A stretch of DNA of 41,587 nucleotides from Bathymodiolus heckerae thiotrophic gill symbiont (GCF_900180345.1 NZ_FXLV01000004.1:1-41587), one strand, 5' to 3'; positions 1-10,835 are shown, counted from the stretch's first letter. Notes: generated from the sequence alone by a model not told the origin. Numbers and translations: made by a program.

Positions 1-452
1 AAGGTCTCAATGCGTTTTACTTGGGATTTTTGGGTTTTGTGGTTTGTTGCTTTGATATTTGTGGGTAGGGTGTCTTGTTTTTCTAAATTATGCAGTAATT
101 GGGTTAAATTTACTTGATTGGCATTTTGTTCTAGGGCAAAATGCAATTCATCCAGTTTAATCTCGTCAATCACAATTAGATTGTGGCTTATAGTGCCTAT
201 TTTTAGTAAAAAATGATCTAAGGAAAGGGCATTTTTATGCTTGAAATTAGATGGATTTTGCACTTCAATGAAGTCAATGTTAAGACTTTTGTCGAACAAA
301 TGGGTGTTTAATTGGCTAATTTCAACGGGTGTTTTAAACAAGTTTTGGGCGTAATCTTGGGCATAATATTTGCCGATTGAATCGATAAAAAAAGCAATGA
401 TTAGGGCTAGAATAGCAAGTAAACCTAATATTTTATAGAGTATTTTTTTCAT
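1..452 (-). CDS. AsmA-like (DUF748-type) membrane-anchored protein, 3' end cut by window
   Basis: This reading frame runs on the minus strand from an ATG at 452-450 to the window edge without a stop, giving about 150 residues. The start reads [20 protein letters not shown], one N-terminal membrane segment, followed by a periplasm-type region with FKTPVEISQLN and the pattern IxxIxLDELHF. That arrangement resembles AsmA/DUF748 proteins, which are anchored in the inner membrane and linked to envelope lipid transport; the match is from memory of the family. The ATG shares one base with the rsmG stop (TAATG), so it is probably translationally coupled to rsmG. The C-terminal part is missing. Bases 1-8 equal the outer end of the mobile-element terminal repeat seen elsewhere here, so the gene may really be interrupted rather than only clipped. 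Confidence 0.6.
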   Translation of the reverse strand, partial: MKKILYKILGLLAILALIIAFFIDSIGKYYAQDYAQNLFKTPVEISQLNTHLFDKSLNIDFIEVQNPSNFKHKNALSLDHFLLKIGTISHNLIVIDEIKLDELHFALEQNANQVNLTQLLHNLEKQDTLPTNIKATNHKTQKSQVKRIET

Positions 453-1054
453 TATTTTTTCCTTATTTTGATTAAAAATCGTTGGTCTGAAACCCATGGC
501 ACGGACAGTTGGTGTATTGTTGCTCTGGTGGGTGGTGTTTCTTGTTCGGCATTTGCACCTTTCATTAGCAAATAATGTCCATTCTCGCATAATAAATGTT
601 GTGTTAATTTTAATGTTTTGTCCACTTCGGCAAAGGCTCTGGAGGTGATTTGACCAAAACATTGCTGAGGTTTGAAGGTTTCAACTCGTTCATTCACCAC
701 AGATAAATTTTTAAGTGCCAACTGGGTTTTTGCAAATTGCATAAAACGACATTTTTTACCTACTGTGTCCAGCACACTCACGGCAAGTTCTGGCTTCATA
801 ATACTGACTACAATGCCCGGCAAGCCTGCACCTGAACCGACATCAAGCAAGGGCGATTTATCAATAAATGGCACAATGGACAAACTGTCTAACAAATGTT
901 TTTTAACGCCTATTTCCATCGTGCGAATTGCACTTAGATTGTAAGTTTTATTCCATTTTATAATCAATTCAAGGTAACTAATTAGTGAGGTTGCTTGTGC
1001 ATCGCTGAGTGCAATGTTCATTTCTTTTGCGCCTTGTATAAGGAGTTCTTTCAT
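452..1054 (-). CDS. rsmG: 16S rRNA (guanine527-N7)-methyltransferase RsmG
   Basis: RsmG (GidB) makes m7G527 in 16S rRNA using S-adenosylmethionine. The 200-residue length is normal. The SAM-binding motif [12 protein letters not shown] lies at residues 69-80, and the family signature [11 protein letters not shown] follows in the second half. The start codon overlaps the mnmG stop by 4 nt (ATGA), the usual mnmG-rsmG (gidA-gidB) pairing. Unlike many bacteria there is no parA-parB after it; an AsmA-like gene follows instead. Identification is firm from motif and neighbour. Confidence 0.95.
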   Translation of the reverse strand: MKELLIQGAKEMNIALSDAQATSLISYLELIIKWNKTYNLSAIRTMEIGVKKHLLDSLSIVPFIDKSPLLDVGSGAGLPGIVVSIMKPELAVSVLDTVGKKCRFMQFAKTQLALKNLSVVNERVETFKPQQCFGQITSRAFAEVDKTLKLTQHLLCENGHYLLMKGANAEQETPPTRATIHQLSVPWVSDQRFLIKIRKK

Positions 1055-2910
1055 CTTTTATAAGTTTTTAAATACACCAATAGAATAGAAATAGAGGCGG
1101 GGGTAATGCCTTGAAGTCGGCTTGCTTGACCAATGGTTTCTGGCTGGTGGTCGTTAAGTTTTTGTATTACCTCGGCAGATAGTGCTTTGATGACGCTATA
1201 ATCCATTTTTTCTGGCAGGGAGGTGTTTTCATTTTTACGATATTTTTCAATTTCTTCCAATTGACGCTTGATATAGCCAGCATATTTGATTTGATTTTCC
1301 ACCACGGCAATCAAGGTTGTATCGCTCAAAAAAGGCTTGCCTGATTCGATTTGACTTAAAATTTGATAATCTACTTTTGGTCGTTTTAACAGCTCTAACA
1401 GAGAATATTCGTGGTTTAATTTTCCCAATATTGCACTTGCCTGTGTATCGCTAGCTTGAATCCAAGTAGTTTTTAGGCGTTGTTTTTCTTCTGCAACTGC
1501 TACATATTTAATCTCAAATGCCGCCCATTGTTCATCGCCTATCAGCCCTAATGCTCTGCCTTTAGGGGTTAGGCGTTCGTCGGCGTTATCTTCTCTTAAT
1601 AACAAACGATATTCAGCACGCGAGGTAAACATTCGATATGGCTCATTTGTGCCTTTGGTAATCAAATCATCCACCATTACCCCGATATAAGATTCATCGC
1701 GTTTGGGATGCCAAGGGGCTTTTTCCTGCACGGCACAGGCGGCATTAATACCTGCCAATAATCCTTGTGCTGCCGCCTCTTCATAGCCTGTTGTGCCGTT
1801 AATTTGCCCTGCAAAGTAAAGCCCTGATATTTTCTTTACTTCTAGCGTTTGCTTTAGCCCCCTAGGGTCAAAAAAATCATATTCAATGGCATAGCCGGGA
1901 CGCACAATTTGTGCATTTTCAAAGCCTTTAATTGACTGTATAAAATTGCATTGCACCTCGTATGGCAAGGAAGTGGAAATCCCATTTGGATAAACTTCAT
2001 TGGTTGTTAGCCCTTCAGGTTCAACAAAAATTTGATGTGAATCTCGCTGGGCAAAACGCACCACTTTATCTTCAATCGATGGGCAATACCTTGGGCCGAT
2101 ACCTTCAATATTGCCTGTGTATATTGGCGAATCTTTTAAGCCATCACGAATAAAATCATGTGCTTTTTCATTGGTATGAGTGATATAACAAGGGATTTGT
2201 TGCGGATGATCGCTTGCCTTTCCCATAAAAGAAAAAGTAGGCAAAGGTGTATCGCCCGGCTGTTCTTGTAGCACGCTAAAATCAATAGTGCGGCCGTCAA
2301 GCCTTGGTGGTGTGCCTGTTTTTAATCGACCCACGCCCAAATCATAGGCACGAAGTGTCTTAGACAAGGGATTAGAAGGAGCATCGCCAGCTCGCCCACC
2401 TTGAAAATTACTTTGCCCAATGTGGATAATACCCCCTAAAAAAGTGCCTGTCGTCAGCACCACTTTATCAGCAAAAAAACTCAATCCCATTTGGGTTTTA
2501 ATGCCCTTAATCACATTATTTTCAATGATTAAATCATCAACCGCTTGTTGAAATAACGATAAATTTTCCTGATTTTCTAAAGCATAACGAATAGCTGCCT
2601 TATACAACACTCTATCCGCTTGTGCCCTAGTAGCACGCACCGCAGGCCCTTTAGAAGCATTCAGCGTGCGGAACTGTATCCCAGCCTTATCAATTGCACG
2701 AGCCATTGCCCCACCCATTGCATCAATCTCTTTGACCAAATGCCCTTTACCAATCCCACCAATCGCAGGATTACAACTCATTTGCCCTAAAGTTTCAATA
2801 TTATGAGAAATCAACAAAGTCTTGACCCCCATACGAGCAGAAGCAAGCGCTGCTTCAGTGCCTGCATGCCCGCCACCGATTACAATTACTGAATAATGCT
2901 TTAATTTCAT
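1051..2910 (-). CDS. mnmG: tRNA uridine-34 5-carboxymethylaminomethylation enzyme MnmG
   Basis: MnmG (GidA) works with MnmE to modify the wobble uridine of several tRNAs, using FAD. At 619 residues it is of normal length. The FAD dinucleotide-binding motif [14 protein letters not shown] is at residues 8-21, the family block [20 protein letters not shown] follows near residue 46, and TGTFLGG and [10 protein letters not shown] are also present. It overlaps rsmG by 4 nt. The fba terminator lies only about 15 bp upstream of its start and a TATAAT abuts the ATG at 2911-2916, so its own promoter is unclear. Confidence 0.97.
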   Translation of the reverse strand: MKLKHYSVIVIGGGHAGTEAALASARMGVKTLLISHNIETLGQMSCNPAIGGIGKGHLVKEIDAMGGAMARAIDKAGIQFRTLNASKGPAVRATRAQADRVLYKAAIRYALENQENLSLFQQAVDDLIIENNVIKGIKTQMGLSFFADKVVLTTGTFLGGIIHIGQSNFQGGRAGDAPSNPLSKTLRAYDLGVGRLKTGTPPRLDGRTIDFSVLQEQPGDTPLPTFSFMGKASDHPQQIPCYITHTNEKAHDFIRDGLKDSPIYTGNIEGIGPRYCPSIEDKVVRFAQRDSHQIFVEPEGLTTNEVYPNGISTSLPYEVQCNFIQSIKGFENAQIVRPGYAIEYDFFDPRGLKQTLEVKKISGLYFAGQINGTTGYEEAAAQGLLAGINAACAVQEKAPWHPKRDESYIGVMVDDLITKGTNEPYRMFTSRAEYRLLLREDNADERLTPKGRALGLIGDEQWAAFEIKYVAVAEEKQRLKTTWIQASDTQASAILGKLNHEYSLLELLKRPKVDYQILSQIESGKPFLSDTTLIAVVENQIKYAGYIKRQLEEIEKYRKNENTSLPEKMDYSVIKALSAEVIQKLNDHQPETIGQASRLQGITPASISILLVYLKTYKR

Positions 2911-2925
2911 ATTATATTCTTAATC

Positions 2926-2956
2926 AAAAAAAGGCTTGATAAAATCAAGCCTTTTT
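2926..2956 (-). terminator. Rho-independent terminator of fba
   Basis: The inverted repeat GGCTTGAT / ATCAAGCC (2933-2940 and 2944-2951) has a 3-nt loop and is flanked by A-runs on the left and T-runs on the right. Read on the minus strand it is a stem followed by seven T, 20 nt after the fba stop codon. The symmetrical tails could let it work in both directions, but no plus-strand gene needs it. Confidence 0.85.
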
Positions 2957-2976
2957 AGTTATTCATTGCTAAATAC

Positions 2977-4038
2977 TTACTTGATTTGTGCGTCTAATTC
3001 ACCAGATAAATATCTTTGACTCATTGTGTCTAATGAAGATACTTTGATTTTATCAGCATTGCCTGCGGAACCAAAGGCTTCAAAACGAGCGGCACAAATA
3101 TCGCTCATCGCATTGGTTGCTTCTTTTAGGAATTTGCGTGGGTCAAAGTTTGAGGTATTTTCAATCAAGTGTTTACGAACTGCACCTGTGGAAGCCATAC
3201 GCAAATCAGTGTCAATATTTACTTTACGCACACCGTTTTTGATGCCTTCTTGAATTTCACTTACTGGCACGCCATAAGTTTGCCCCATATCGCCACCGTG
3301 TGAGTTGATAATTTCTAACCAGTCTTGTGGCACTGAAGAAGAGCCGTGCATAACTAAGTGTGTGTTTGGCAGACGCTGGTGGATTTCTTTAATGCGGTCA
3401 ATACGCAAGATTTCGCCGTCTGGCTCCTTGGTAAATTTGTAAGCACCGTGCGAAGTGCCAATTGCAATTGCTAATGCGTCAACATTCGTTGCTCTAACAA
3501 AATCAGCCGCTTCTTCAACTGAAGTTAATAACAAATCAAGGTCTAATTTGCCTTCAGCACCATGACCGTCTTCTTCACCCATTTCACCTGTTTCTAATGA
3601 ACCTAAACAGCCTAATTCGCCTTCAACAGAAACGCCACCAGCATGTGCCATCTTAACCACTTCTTTGGTCACTGCAACATTGTATTCAAATGAGGCTGGT
3701 GTCTTACAATCTGCTTCCAAAGAGCCGTCCATCATTACTGATGAAAAGCCTGATTGAATAGAGCGCAAACATACTGCTGGCTCGCTACCATGGTCTTGAT
3801 GCATTACTACTGGAATATGCGGATACATCTCAGTTGCTGCAATGATTAAATGACGCAAAAATGGTTCGCCTGCATAGCCTCTTGCACCAGCAGAACCCTG
3901 CATAATAACAGGGCTATTGGTTTTGTCCGCTGCCTGCATAATGGCATGAACTTGCTCCATATTGTTAACATTGAACGCTGGCATACCGTAATTTTCTTCT
4001 GCTGCGTGGTCTAATAATTCTCTTAATGAAATTAACAT
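2977..4038 (-). CDS. fba: Fructose-bisphosphate aldolase class II (Calvin-cycle subtype)
   Basis: This zinc-dependent aldolase joins or splits fructose 1,6-bisphosphate and, in autotrophs, also sedoheptulose bisphosphate. The 353-residue length and the opening [20 protein letters not shown] fit the class IIB/Calvin-type (CbbA) subfamily. The catalytic and metal block MHQDHGS is at residues 79-85; MHGSSSVP and [10 protein letters not shown] further on carry later metal and phosphate ligands. A strong ribosome site (AGGAG) precedes the ATG. It closes the tkt-gap-endA-pgk-pyk block and has its own terminator. A 14-bp palindrome sits in its leader. Confidence 0.95.
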   Translation of the reverse strand: MLISLRELLDHAAEENYGMPAFNVNNMEQVHAIMQAADKTNSPVIMQGSAGARGYAGEPFLRHLIIAATEMYPHIPVVMHQDHGSEPAVCLRSIQSGFSSVMMDGSLEADCKTPASFEYNVAVTKEVVKMAHAGGVSVEGELGCLGSLETGEMGEEDGHGAEGKLDLDLLLTSVEEAADFVRATNVDALAIAIGTSHGAYKFTKEPDGEILRIDRIKEIHQRLPNTHLVMHGSSSVPQDWLEIINSHGGDMGQTYGVPVSEIQEGIKNGVRKVNIDTDLRMASTGAVRKHLIENTSNFDPRKFLKEATNAMSDICAARFEAFGSAGNADKIKVSSLDTMSQRYLSGELDAQIK

Positions 4039-4063
4039 ATTTCTTTCTCCTTATTTTTCTTAA

Positions 4064-4077
4064 ATCAAATATTTGAT
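4064..4077. promoter_or_regulatory. 14-bp perfect palindrome in the fba leader
   Basis: The sequence ATCAAATATTTGAT is a perfect 14-bp palindrome in the 84-bp pyk-fba gap, 25 bp upstream of the fba ATG. It could be an operator for a dimeric regulator. AT-rich palindromes also arise by chance, and no second copy was seen at the tkt promoter, so the functional reading is weak. Confidence 0.3.
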
Positions 4078-4122
4078 GTTACTTGTTTGCTTACCAACAA
4101 TAACACATTTTTTATACTACTA

Positions 4123-5571
4123 TTATAAATCATCATCACCAACGCGTAAAATCTTCATTAGGTTGGTGCCACCTGATTGATTTACATGCATTCCTTTGGT
4201 TAATATTATCAAATCACCTTCCTCAACAATATTCTTATTTTCCAATATACTAACTACTTTTCCGTTGACTCTTTCCCATTCTATATCGTTCATCTTATCA
4301 ATACCACAAGGGTAAACGCCACGATAAAGTGTTGTTTTACGCAAAGTGGCAACACTGTCGCTCATGGCATAAATTGAGATATTGGAACTCATGCGTGACA
4401 TCCACAAGGGTGTTTTTCCACTTTCAGTCAGTGCAACCACAACTTTAACGCCTAAATGATTAGCGGCATACATAGAACTCATGGCAATGGTTTCATCAAT
4501 ATGATCAAAGCACTCATGTAGGCGATGGTGTGAAACTTTTGCAATTGGGCTTTTCTCAGTTTCTATGCAAACATCGTGCATCGTTTTTACTGCATTCTCT
4601 GGGTAATCGCCTGCCGCTGTTTCAGCAGATAACATTACTGCATCGGTGCCGTCTAATACTGCATTCGCTACATCAAACACTTCTGCACGGGTTGGAATTG
4701 GGCTGTTAATCATTGACTCTAGCATTTGAGTTGCAGTAATAACAATACGGTCATTTGATCTGGCCAATTTAATTAAGCGTTTTTGTTGTGCTGGTAACTG
4801 TGGGTCGCCAATTTCAACGCCTAAATCACCGCGTGCCACCATAATGCCTGCCGACTCTTGGATAATATCATTAATGACTTCATCTACCAAAGACTCAGCA
4901 CGCTCAATTTTTGAAATCACACCTGCATCAGAGCCTGCTTCCTTCAATAACCTTTTCGTAAGACGCACATCATCGCCACTCACTGGGAATGATAAAGCCA
5001 CATAATCTGCCTTTGCTTTAGCAGCGGTTACAATGTCTTTTTTGTCTTTTTCAGTTAATGCATCAGCTGACAAACCGCCACCACGAAGATTAAGCCCTTT
5101 CTTATCCGAAAGTATGCCACCTTGCGTAACCACTGTATTGATTTTGTTACCATTAATACTGGTTACTTCCAGCACAATTTTGCCGTCATCCAGTAACAAA
5201 ACATTGCCCTCTTTAACCTCTTGTGGCAATGTTTTGTAAGCAATGCCAACAGCATCTTGGTTACCAGAAGTGTTATCCATATCTGCATCAAGTGCAAATT
5301 TGTCACCAATATTTAATCTAATCTTTACGCCGTCTTTAAAACTGGCAATGCGAATTTTTGGCCCTTGTAAGTCCATCAAAATTCCCACATAAGTATTATT
5401 AACATGTGCCCAATTACGCACCGCTTTAACACGGGCTAAATGCTCTTCTTCTGAGCCATGGGAAAAATTAATGCGCACAACATTTGCACCTGCTGCTAAA
5501 ACGCTCTCTAAGACACCGGGCTTATCCGTTGCTGGGCCAAGTGTTGCTAGTATTTTGGTTCTTCTTAGCAA
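4123..5571 (-). CDS. pyk: Pyruvate kinase
   Basis: Pyruvate kinase converts phosphoenolpyruvate and ADP to pyruvate and ATP, the last step of lower glycolysis. It is 482 residues, the usual size. The start RRTKILATLGPATD and RINFSHGS form the first part of the barrel. ISKIERAES carries the catalytic lysine, ARGDLGVEI the metal region, and ATQMLESM followed by DGTDAVMLSAET is the family signature. The start lies 3 nt after the pgk stop, so the two are co-transcribed. In an autotroph it draws pyruvate from Calvin-cycle triose phosphates. Confidence 0.97.
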   Translation of the reverse strand: MLRRTKILATLGPATDKPGVLESVLAAGANVVRINFSHGSEEEHLARVKAVRNWAHVNNTYVGILMDLQGPKIRIASFKDGVKIRLNIGDKFALDADMDNTSGNQDAVGIAYKTLPQEVKEGNVLLLDDGKIVLEVTSINGNKINTVVTQGGILSDKKGLNLRGGGLSADALTEKDKKDIVTAAKAKADYVALSFPVSGDDVRLTKRLLKEAGSDAGVISKIERAESLVDEVINDIIQESAGIMVARGDLGVEIGDPQLPAQQKRLIKLARSNDRIVITATQMLESMINSPIPTRAEVFDVANAVLDGTDAVMLSAETAAGDYPENAVKTMHDVCIETEKSPIAKVSHHRLHECFDHIDETIAMSSMYAANHLGVKVVVALTESGKTPLWMSRMSSNISIYAMSDSVATLRKTTLYRGVYPCGIDKMNDIEWERVNGKVVSILENKNIVEEGDLIILTKGMHVNQSGGTNLMKILRVGDDDL

Positions 5572-5574
5572 GCG

Positions 5575-6735
5575 CTACTCCGATGCTCTTTGTTCTAAAA
5601 TTTCTACTGCTGGCAGTTTTTTACCTTCTAGGAATTCTAAGAAAGCACCGCCACCCGTTGAAATATAACTGATTTTGTCTTCAATACCGTATTTGTCAAC
5701 CGCTGCCAAAGTGTCGCCACCACCAGCAATTGAAAATGCATCAGATTCAGCAATTGCCATGCCTAATGTTTTGGTGCCACCAGCAAACTGGTCAAATTCA
5801 AACACACCTACTGGGCCATTCCAAACAATTGTCCCTGCATTTTTCATAATCTCAGCCAATTGCTGGGCAGAATCAGGTCCAATGTCAAAAATCATATCGT
5901 CATCAACAACAGCAGACGATGCTTTGGTTTCGGCTTCAGCAGTCTCTGAAAACTCCTTACCGCAAACCACATCAGTTGGCACTGGTATTTCACAGTCTTC
6001 CATCAGTTTTTTTGCTGTTGGAATTAAGTCATCTTCACACAGTGATTTGCCGACATTATGACCTTGTGCTGCAATAAAAGTATTAGCAATACCACCACCA
6101 ACAACCAATTGATCGACAATTTTAGACAAAGATTCTAAGACTGTTAATTTGGTTGATACTTTAGAGCCACCAACAATCGCCACCATTGGACGCTTTGGAT
6201 TGTCTAATGCTTTACCAAGCGCCTCTAATTCACCTGACAACAATGGACCTGAACAAGCAATTGGCGCATACTTAGCCACGCCATGGGTTGAGGCCTGTGC
6301 ACGATGTGCGGTGCCGAATGCATCCATTGCAAAAATGTCACACATTGCTGCCATGCGTTTAGACAAGGCATCATCATTTGACATTTCACCCACATTAAAA
6401 CGCACATTTTCACATAGCACAACCTCGCCATCTTGCATTTCAATACCATCTAACCAATCTTTCTCTAAACGCACAGTAGTATTCAATAACTCACTAAGGC
6501 GATCAGCCACTGGTTGCAAAGTAAATTCATCACTCGCCTCACCCTCTGTAGGGCGACCACGATGCGACATTAACATTACCTTGGCACCTTGTTTTATTGC
6601 CATTTCAATGGTTGGTAGCGACGCTTTAATGCGTTTATCACTTGTTACCACACCCTCTTTAATAGGTACATTTAAATCCTGACGAATCAGTACTTTTTTA
6701 CCACCTAACTCTAACTCTTCTAAATTTATAATCAT
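5575..6735 (-). CDS. pgk: Phosphoglycerate kinase
   Basis: This enzyme interconverts 3-phosphoglycerate and 1,3-bisphosphoglycerate with ATP; it runs in the ATP-consuming direction in the Calvin cycle. The 386-residue length is normal. Visible motifs are LIRQDLNVP near the N-terminus, [30 protein letters not shown] in the hinge region, NGPVGVFE and the nucleotide-binding GGGDT near residue 345. Its ATG overlaps the endA stop by one base (TAATG) and its stop lies 3 nt from pyk. Confidence 0.97.
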   Translation of the reverse strand: MIINLEELELGGKKVLIRQDLNVPIKEGVVTSDKRIKASLPTIEMAIKQGAKVMLMSHRGRPTEGEASDEFTLQPVADRLSELLNTTVRLEKDWLDGIEMQDGEVVLCENVRFNVGEMSNDDALSKRMAAMCDIFAMDAFGTAHRAQASTHGVAKYAPIACSGPLLSGELEALGKALDNPKRPMVAIVGGSKVSTKLTVLESLSKIVDQLVVGGGIANTFIAAQGHNVGKSLCEDDLIPTAKKLMEDCEIPVPTDVVCGKEFSETAEAETKASSAVVDDDMIFDIGPDSAQQLAEIMKNAGTIVWNGPVGVFEFDQFAGGTKTLGMAIAESDAFSIAGGGDTLAAVDKYGIEDKISYISTGGGAFLEFLEGKKLPAVEILEQRASE

Positions 6736-7535
6736 TAATTATCCTTCCATATTTTTCCAACTAATTTAGGACTGACAATAAAAGGGTTGTAGTTCCCTTG
6801 TATTGCCATAATCCGTTTATTGCGTTTTATTTCTTTATCACTTACTGGGTCTTTCTGGTGCCACTTAAGCAATATCTTTTGTGCCCATGGCTTAAAATTA
6901 TTCCCTTCCAATATAGGCGATGACCAATCTTGAATCTTGTCATAATAAGCAGTTAGCAAGTAAAAATACCCTCTAGCAAAATCTCCTTTAAACTCATCAA
7001 TTGGCTCAAAAAATACACCTTTTAAGAGTTTATTTTTTGCCTTACCCAGCATAGACCCGTTCTCAGAAAGCTTTGCACTCTTAGGATCGACTTCTGCATA
7101 AGGGTGATTGGCTCGCATGTTATTTACAAACCCATCTACAGGGTATATGTGAAATAAATCCCTAGCCATTGGCTCACCTAAACTACCGCCCCACCAACTT
7201 TTTGGAAAAGAATGCTCTCTATTATAACAATCACCTTCTTTTTTATAATGTCCACATTGATCAGTAAAGAACTTATAAACATACGGCAACTTACCCTTCT
7301 TATATGAATAAATATCAAACACTTCATTTGGCTGATTGGGCAATGCATCGGTTTTCTTAAATGCCTTCCACAAATCTTTATAACTCAAAACCTTGTGTTT
7401 GCTTATTATTTTATATAATTGTTCTCTTAGTGACTCACCCTGCTTTTGATTGTTTGCTATATTCTCAGTAGCAAAGACAGATGAACCATACAGAGTTAAA
7501 CTAAACGCAACGCTAAAAAGAAAAGAAATTCTCAT
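6735..7535 (-). CDS. endA: Endonuclease I family secreted nuclease (EndA-like)
   Basis: This encodes a 266-residue protein with a signal peptide (hydrophobic run at residues 3-19, likely cleavage after SSVFA) and the Endonuclease I signature [13 protein letters not shown] at 105-117. His108 is the expected catalytic residue, and the family block [17 protein letters not shown] follows. Such enzymes cut DNA in the periplasm or outside the cell. The gene sits 5 nt after gap and overlaps pgk by one base, so a secreted nuclease is locked into a central-carbon transcription unit. The family call is firm; the biological role here is unknown. Confidence 0.88.
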   Translation of the reverse strand: MRISFLFSVAFSLTLYGSSVFATENIANNQKQGESLREQLYKIISKHKVLSYKDLWKAFKKTDALPNQPNEVFDIYSYKKGKLPYVYKFFTDQCGHYKKEGDCYNREHSFPKSWWGGSLGEPMARDLFHIYPVDGFVNNMRANHPYAEVDPKSAKLSENGSMLGKAKNKLLKGVFFEPIDEFKGDFARGYFYLLTAYYDKIQDWSSPILEGNNFKPWAQKILLKWHQKDPVSDKEIKRNKRIMAIQGNYNPFIVSPKLVGKIWKDN

Positions 7536-7540
7536 GCAAA

Positions 7541-8533
7541 TTAAGCAATATGTCGAACTAAACGCAACATATTACAAGTATAACCATACTCATTGTCATA
7601 CCAAGAAACCAACTTCACAAAAGTATCATCAAGTGCAATACCCGCATTTGCATCAAAAATTGAAGAAGCACTAACACCACGGAAATCACTAGATACAACC
7701 ATATCTTCTGTGTATTGTAATGTGCCTTTCATTGTGGTCTCTGACGCTGTTTTAATGGTTGCACAAATTTCTTCATAAGAAACGCTCTTGTCTAATTCAC
7801 AAGTTAAATCAACCACAGAAACATCAACTGAAGGGATGCGGAAAGCCATACCTGTTAGTTTGCCATTTAATTCCGGCAATACAATACCAACCGCCTTAGC
7901 AGCACCTGTTGACGAAGGAATAATGTTCTCAAATACTGCACGACCACCTCTCCAATCTTTCATTGAAGGGCCATCAACGGTTTTTTGTGTTGCTGTTGAA
8001 GCATGAACTGTTGTCATTAATCCACGCTTAAGACCCCAATTATCATTGATAATCTTAGCAATTGGTGCCAAACAGTTAGTGGTGCAAGAAGCCGCTGAAA
8101 CAATAGACTGACCCTCATAAGAATCGTGGTTAACGCCATATACAAACATTGGTGTGCTGTCTTTAGCGGGTGCCGATTGAACCACTTTTTTAGCACCAGC
8201 ATCAATGTGTGCTTGACAAGACTCTTCGGTTAAGAAAAAACCCGTGCAATCAATGGCAACATCTACATCAATATCACCCCATTTAAGATCAGCTGGATTA
8301 CGCTCAGCAGAAAGACGAATTTTCTTACCATCAATAATAAAATTATCACCTTCAACTTCAACAACACCATCGAAACGACCTTGTGCCGTATCATACTTTA
8401 ACATATATGCTAAATAATCATTGTCTAACAAGTCGTTAATACCAACTACTTCTAATTCTGGAAAATCCTTTTTAATTGCACGAAAAACCATACGACCAAT
8501 ACGACCAAAACCATTAATACCTACTTTTATCAT
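7541..8533 (-). CDS. gap: Type I glyceraldehyde-3-phosphate dehydrogenase
   Basis: GAPDH interconverts glyceraldehyde 3-phosphate and 1,3-bisphosphoglycerate. The 330-residue protein begins with the Rossmann motif INGFGRIGR and holds the catalytic [12 protein letters not shown] with Cys150. Asp34 in GINDLLD is the residue usually linked to NAD preference, though Calvin-cycle enzymes of this family can use both cofactors. A good ribosome site (AAAGGAG) precedes the ATG. It follows tkt by 44 bp and is followed within 5 nt by endA. Confidence 0.96.
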   Translation of the reverse strand: MIKVGINGFGRIGRMVFRAIKKDFPELEVVGINDLLDNDYLAYMLKYDTAQGRFDGVVEVEGDNFIIDGKKIRLSAERNPADLKWGDIDVDVAIDCTGFFLTEESCQAHIDAGAKKVVQSAPAKDSTPMFVYGVNHDSYEGQSIVSAASCTTNCLAPIAKIINDNWGLKRGLMTTVHASTATQKTVDGPSMKDWRGGRAVFENIIPSSTGAAKAVGIVLPELNGKLTGMAFRIPSVDVSVVDLTCELDKSVSYEEICATIKTASETTMKGTLQYTEDMVVSSDFRGVSASSIFDANAGIALDDTFVKLVSWYDNEYGYTCNMLRLVRHIA

Positions 8534-8577
8534 CTCTTACTCCTTTATTAAATTAAATTTACTTACCTTTTTTTTGT

Positions 8578-10560
8578 TTAACCGATAACTGCTTTCGCAG
8601 TCGCAATCACATTATCAACGGTAAAACCAAACTCTTTAAACAACTCAGGTGCAGGTGCAGATTCACCAAATGACTTCATACAAACCAAGCCACCGTCTAA
8701 GCCAACATACTTATACCAAGATTGTGCCACGCCCGCCTCAATTGCCACGCGTTTCACACCCGGCGTTAAAACAGCGTCTCTATAGGCTTGGTCTTGTGCA
8801 TCAAACGCCTCACAGCACGGCATTGAAACCACACGAACATTCGCATCCATCGCCTCGGCAGCTTCAACTGCCAAGCCTACTTCAGAGCCTGTTGAGATGA
8901 AAATAACATCTGCATTACCATCACAATCTTTAAGCACATAGCCGCCTTTTTCAATATTGGCAACTTGCTCAGCAGTTCTCTGCATTGCTGTTAGTGCTTG
9001 GCGTGAGAATATTAATGCCGTTGGTGCATTGCCACGAAGCATTGCCATTTTCCAAGATACTGCTGATTCAACCGCATCACAACCTCTCCAAGTTTGGAAG
9101 CCCGGAATAACCCGCATGGTGGATAATTGCTCAACCGCTTGGTGGGTTGGACCATCTTCGCCTAAGCCAATAGAATCATGTGTATAAACATAAATTGTGC
9201 CGATTTTCATCAGTGCTGACATTCTCAGTGCGTTACGCATAAATTCCATAAACATAAAGAAAGTTGCACCGTAAACTTTGAAGCCACCGTGCAAAACCAT
9301 ACCATTCATCATATGTGCCATACCAAATTCACGCACACCCCATGAAAGGTAGTTGCCATTTGCATTTTCTTTGTTAACTTTGACAGTGCCTGACCAGTTT
9401 GTCAAATTAGAGCCTGTTAAATCTGCAGAACCACCAAACATTTCTGGTAATAATGGCCCCATCGCCTCAATCGCTCTTTGTGATGCTTGGCGCGATGCAA
9501 TCGTTGGCATTTCATCTTGAGTTTTAGCAATAAACTTATCCATTTCAACTACAAAATTCGCTGGAAGGTCGCCTGCCATACGGCGTTCAAACTCAGCCGC
9601 TTCGGCTGGAAACTCTGTTTTATAAGCACCAAATTTATCATTCCAAGCACTTTCATCTACTGCACCCTGTGCTTTATGGTTCCAGCCTGCATAAACATCA
9701 GCAGGAATTTTAAACGGAGCATGATCCCAACCCAATTGCTTGCGCGTTGCTGCGATTTCATCATCACCCAGCGGCGCACCATGACAATCATGTGTGCCTG
9801 CAAGATTTGGCGAACCAAAACCAATCGTAGTCTTACAGCAAATCAAGCTCGGCTTGTCCGTTACTGCTTTCGCCTCAGTGATAGCTTTACTAATTGCATC
9901 TGCATCATGCCCATCAACTGCCACCACATGCCAACCATAAGAGTTGAAGCGACCCGGAACACCTTGCTCCATCCAATCACCAATATGGCCATCAATGGAA
10001 ATGTCATTATCGTCCCAAAAAGCCGTCAATTTACCCAAACCCAAGGTGCCTGCCATAGCACAAGACTCGTGCGACAAACCCTCCATCAAACAACCATCGC
10101 CCATAAAAACAAAAGTATTGTGATTGACAATTTCATGCCCTGGTTTGTTAAATTGTGCTGCCAATGTGCGTTCTGCGATCGCCATACCCACTGCGTTCGT
10201 AACACCCTGTCCGAGCGGACCCGTTGTGGTTTCAATACCATCTGCATAGCCATATTCAGGATGACCTGCGGTCTTTGAATGCAACTGACGGAAGCCTTTA
10301 ATATCATCTATCGTCAACCCAAAACCCGTTAAATGCAATAAGGAATAAATCAACATTGAGCCATGTCCATTAGACAACACAAATCTGTCTCTGTCTGCCC
10401 ATTTAGCATTGTTTGGGTTGTATTTCATATGATCATTCCAAAGCACTTCGGCAATATCTGCCATCCCCATTGGCGCACCTGGATGGCCTGAATTGGCTTT
10501 CTGAACAGCATCCATGCTTAAAGCACGAATTGCATTTGCTAAATTTCTGCGTGATGACAT
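8578..10560 (-). CDS. tkt: Transketolase
   Basis: Transketolase moves two-carbon units between sugar phosphates in the Calvin cycle and the non-oxidative pentose phosphate pathway, using thiamine diphosphate. It is 660 residues. Early motifs include [16 protein letters not shown] (from residue 23), TTGPLGQG and the ThDP-binding [12 protein letters not shown]. The pyrimidine domain shows [10 protein letters not shown] and [15 protein letters not shown] ribosome site (AAGGAA) lies 9 nt before the ATG and a near-consensus promoter lies 30-58 bp upstream. It is the first gene of the carbon block. Confidence 0.97.
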   Translation of the reverse strand: MSSRRNLANAIRALSMDAVQKANSGHPGAPMGMADIAEVLWNDHMKYNPNNAKWADRDRFVLSNGHGSMLIYSLLHLTGFGLTIDDIKGFRQLHSKTAGHPEYGYADGIETTTGPLGQGVTNAVGMAIAERTLAAQFNKPGHEIVNHNTFVFMGDGCLMEGLSHESCAMAGTLGLGKLTAFWDDNDISIDGHIGDWMEQGVPGRFNSYGWHVVAVDGHDADAISKAITEAKAVTDKPSLICCKTTIGFGSPNLAGTHDCHGAPLGDDEIAATRKQLGWDHAPFKIPADVYAGWNHKAQGAVDESAWNDKFGAYKTEFPAEAAEFERRMAGDLPANFVVEMDKFIAKTQDEMPTIASRQASQRAIEAMGPLLPEMFGGSADLTGSNLTNWSGTVKVNKENANGNYLSWGVREFGMAHMMNGMVLHGGFKVYGATFFMFMEFMRNALRMSALMKIGTIYVYTHDSIGLGEDGPTHQAVEQLSTMRVIPGFQTWRGCDAVESAVSWKMAMLRGNAPTALIFSRQALTAMQRTAEQVANIEKGGYVLKDCDGNADVIFISTGSEVGLAVEAAEAMDANVRVVSMPCCEAFDAQDQAYRDAVLTPGVKRVAIEAGVAQSWYKYVGLDGGLVCMKSFGESAPAPELFKEFGFTVDNVIATAKAVIG

Positions 10561-10589
10561 ATTAATATTTCCTTGAACAAAACTGAATA

Positions 10590-10618
10590 ATTATACGCAA
10601 AAACTATCCAATTATCAA
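10590..10618 (-). promoter_or_regulatory. Sigma70-type promoter of tkt and the carbon-metabolism block
   Basis: On the minus strand TTGATA (10613-10618) and TATAAT (10590-10595) are separated by exactly 17 bp. The -10 is perfect and the -35 matches 5 of 6. This gives a leader of roughly 20 nt before the tkt ATG at 10560. It is the only strong promoter seen for the tkt-gap-endA-pgk-pyk-fba series. Confidence 0.8.
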
Positions 10619-10705
10619 CACCTACGAAAACGCCCACGCTATCAATAAACTCAGGAATACCCTATTTCCCGTAAGTATAAAACTCGGTAGCTAAACTAGG
10701 CTTTT

Positions 10706-10726
10706 TGTCAAGGTTGAACCTTGACA
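10706..10726. repeat. 21-bp inverted repeat in the tkt-tRNA spacer
   Basis: TGTCAAGGTT and AACCTTGACA are perfect 10-bp arms around a single G. A further AAGGTT at 10735-10740 could pair with AACCTT at 10717-10722, giving an alternative stem. It lies about 90 bp upstream of the tkt -35. The spacer at 10620-10796 shows no ORF, and I see nothing else in it. It could be a regulator site or an old repeat remnant. Confidence 0.35.
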
Positions 10727-10796
10727 CCCAACTGAAGGTTGTTTTTAAGGGGTAAGGTCTGTTACAAAAAGCAGTAGCAATCCTTGTCTTTGGGCG

Positions 10797-10829
10797 AAAA
10801 AAAAGGCTATCTTAACGATAACCTTTTTT
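10797..10829 (-). terminator. Terminator of the tRNA-Met/tRNA-Thr unit
   Basis: Read on the minus strand, GGTTATC pairs with GATAGCC (one G-U pair) around a 5-nt loop and is followed by eight T. It lies 7-40 nt after the tRNA-Thr gene and ends the two-tRNA transcript. Confidence 0.85.
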
Positions 10830-10835
10830 AAAATA

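Noticed and set aside
6149-6682. 177-residue plus-strand ORF opposite pgk
   Set aside because: Shadow of pgk with no family features.
9487-10278. 263-residue plus-strand ORF opposite tkt
   Set aside because: It is antisense to a strongly conserved gene, has an odd Cys/His/Arg-rich composition and no start context; it mirrors the codon bias of tkt.
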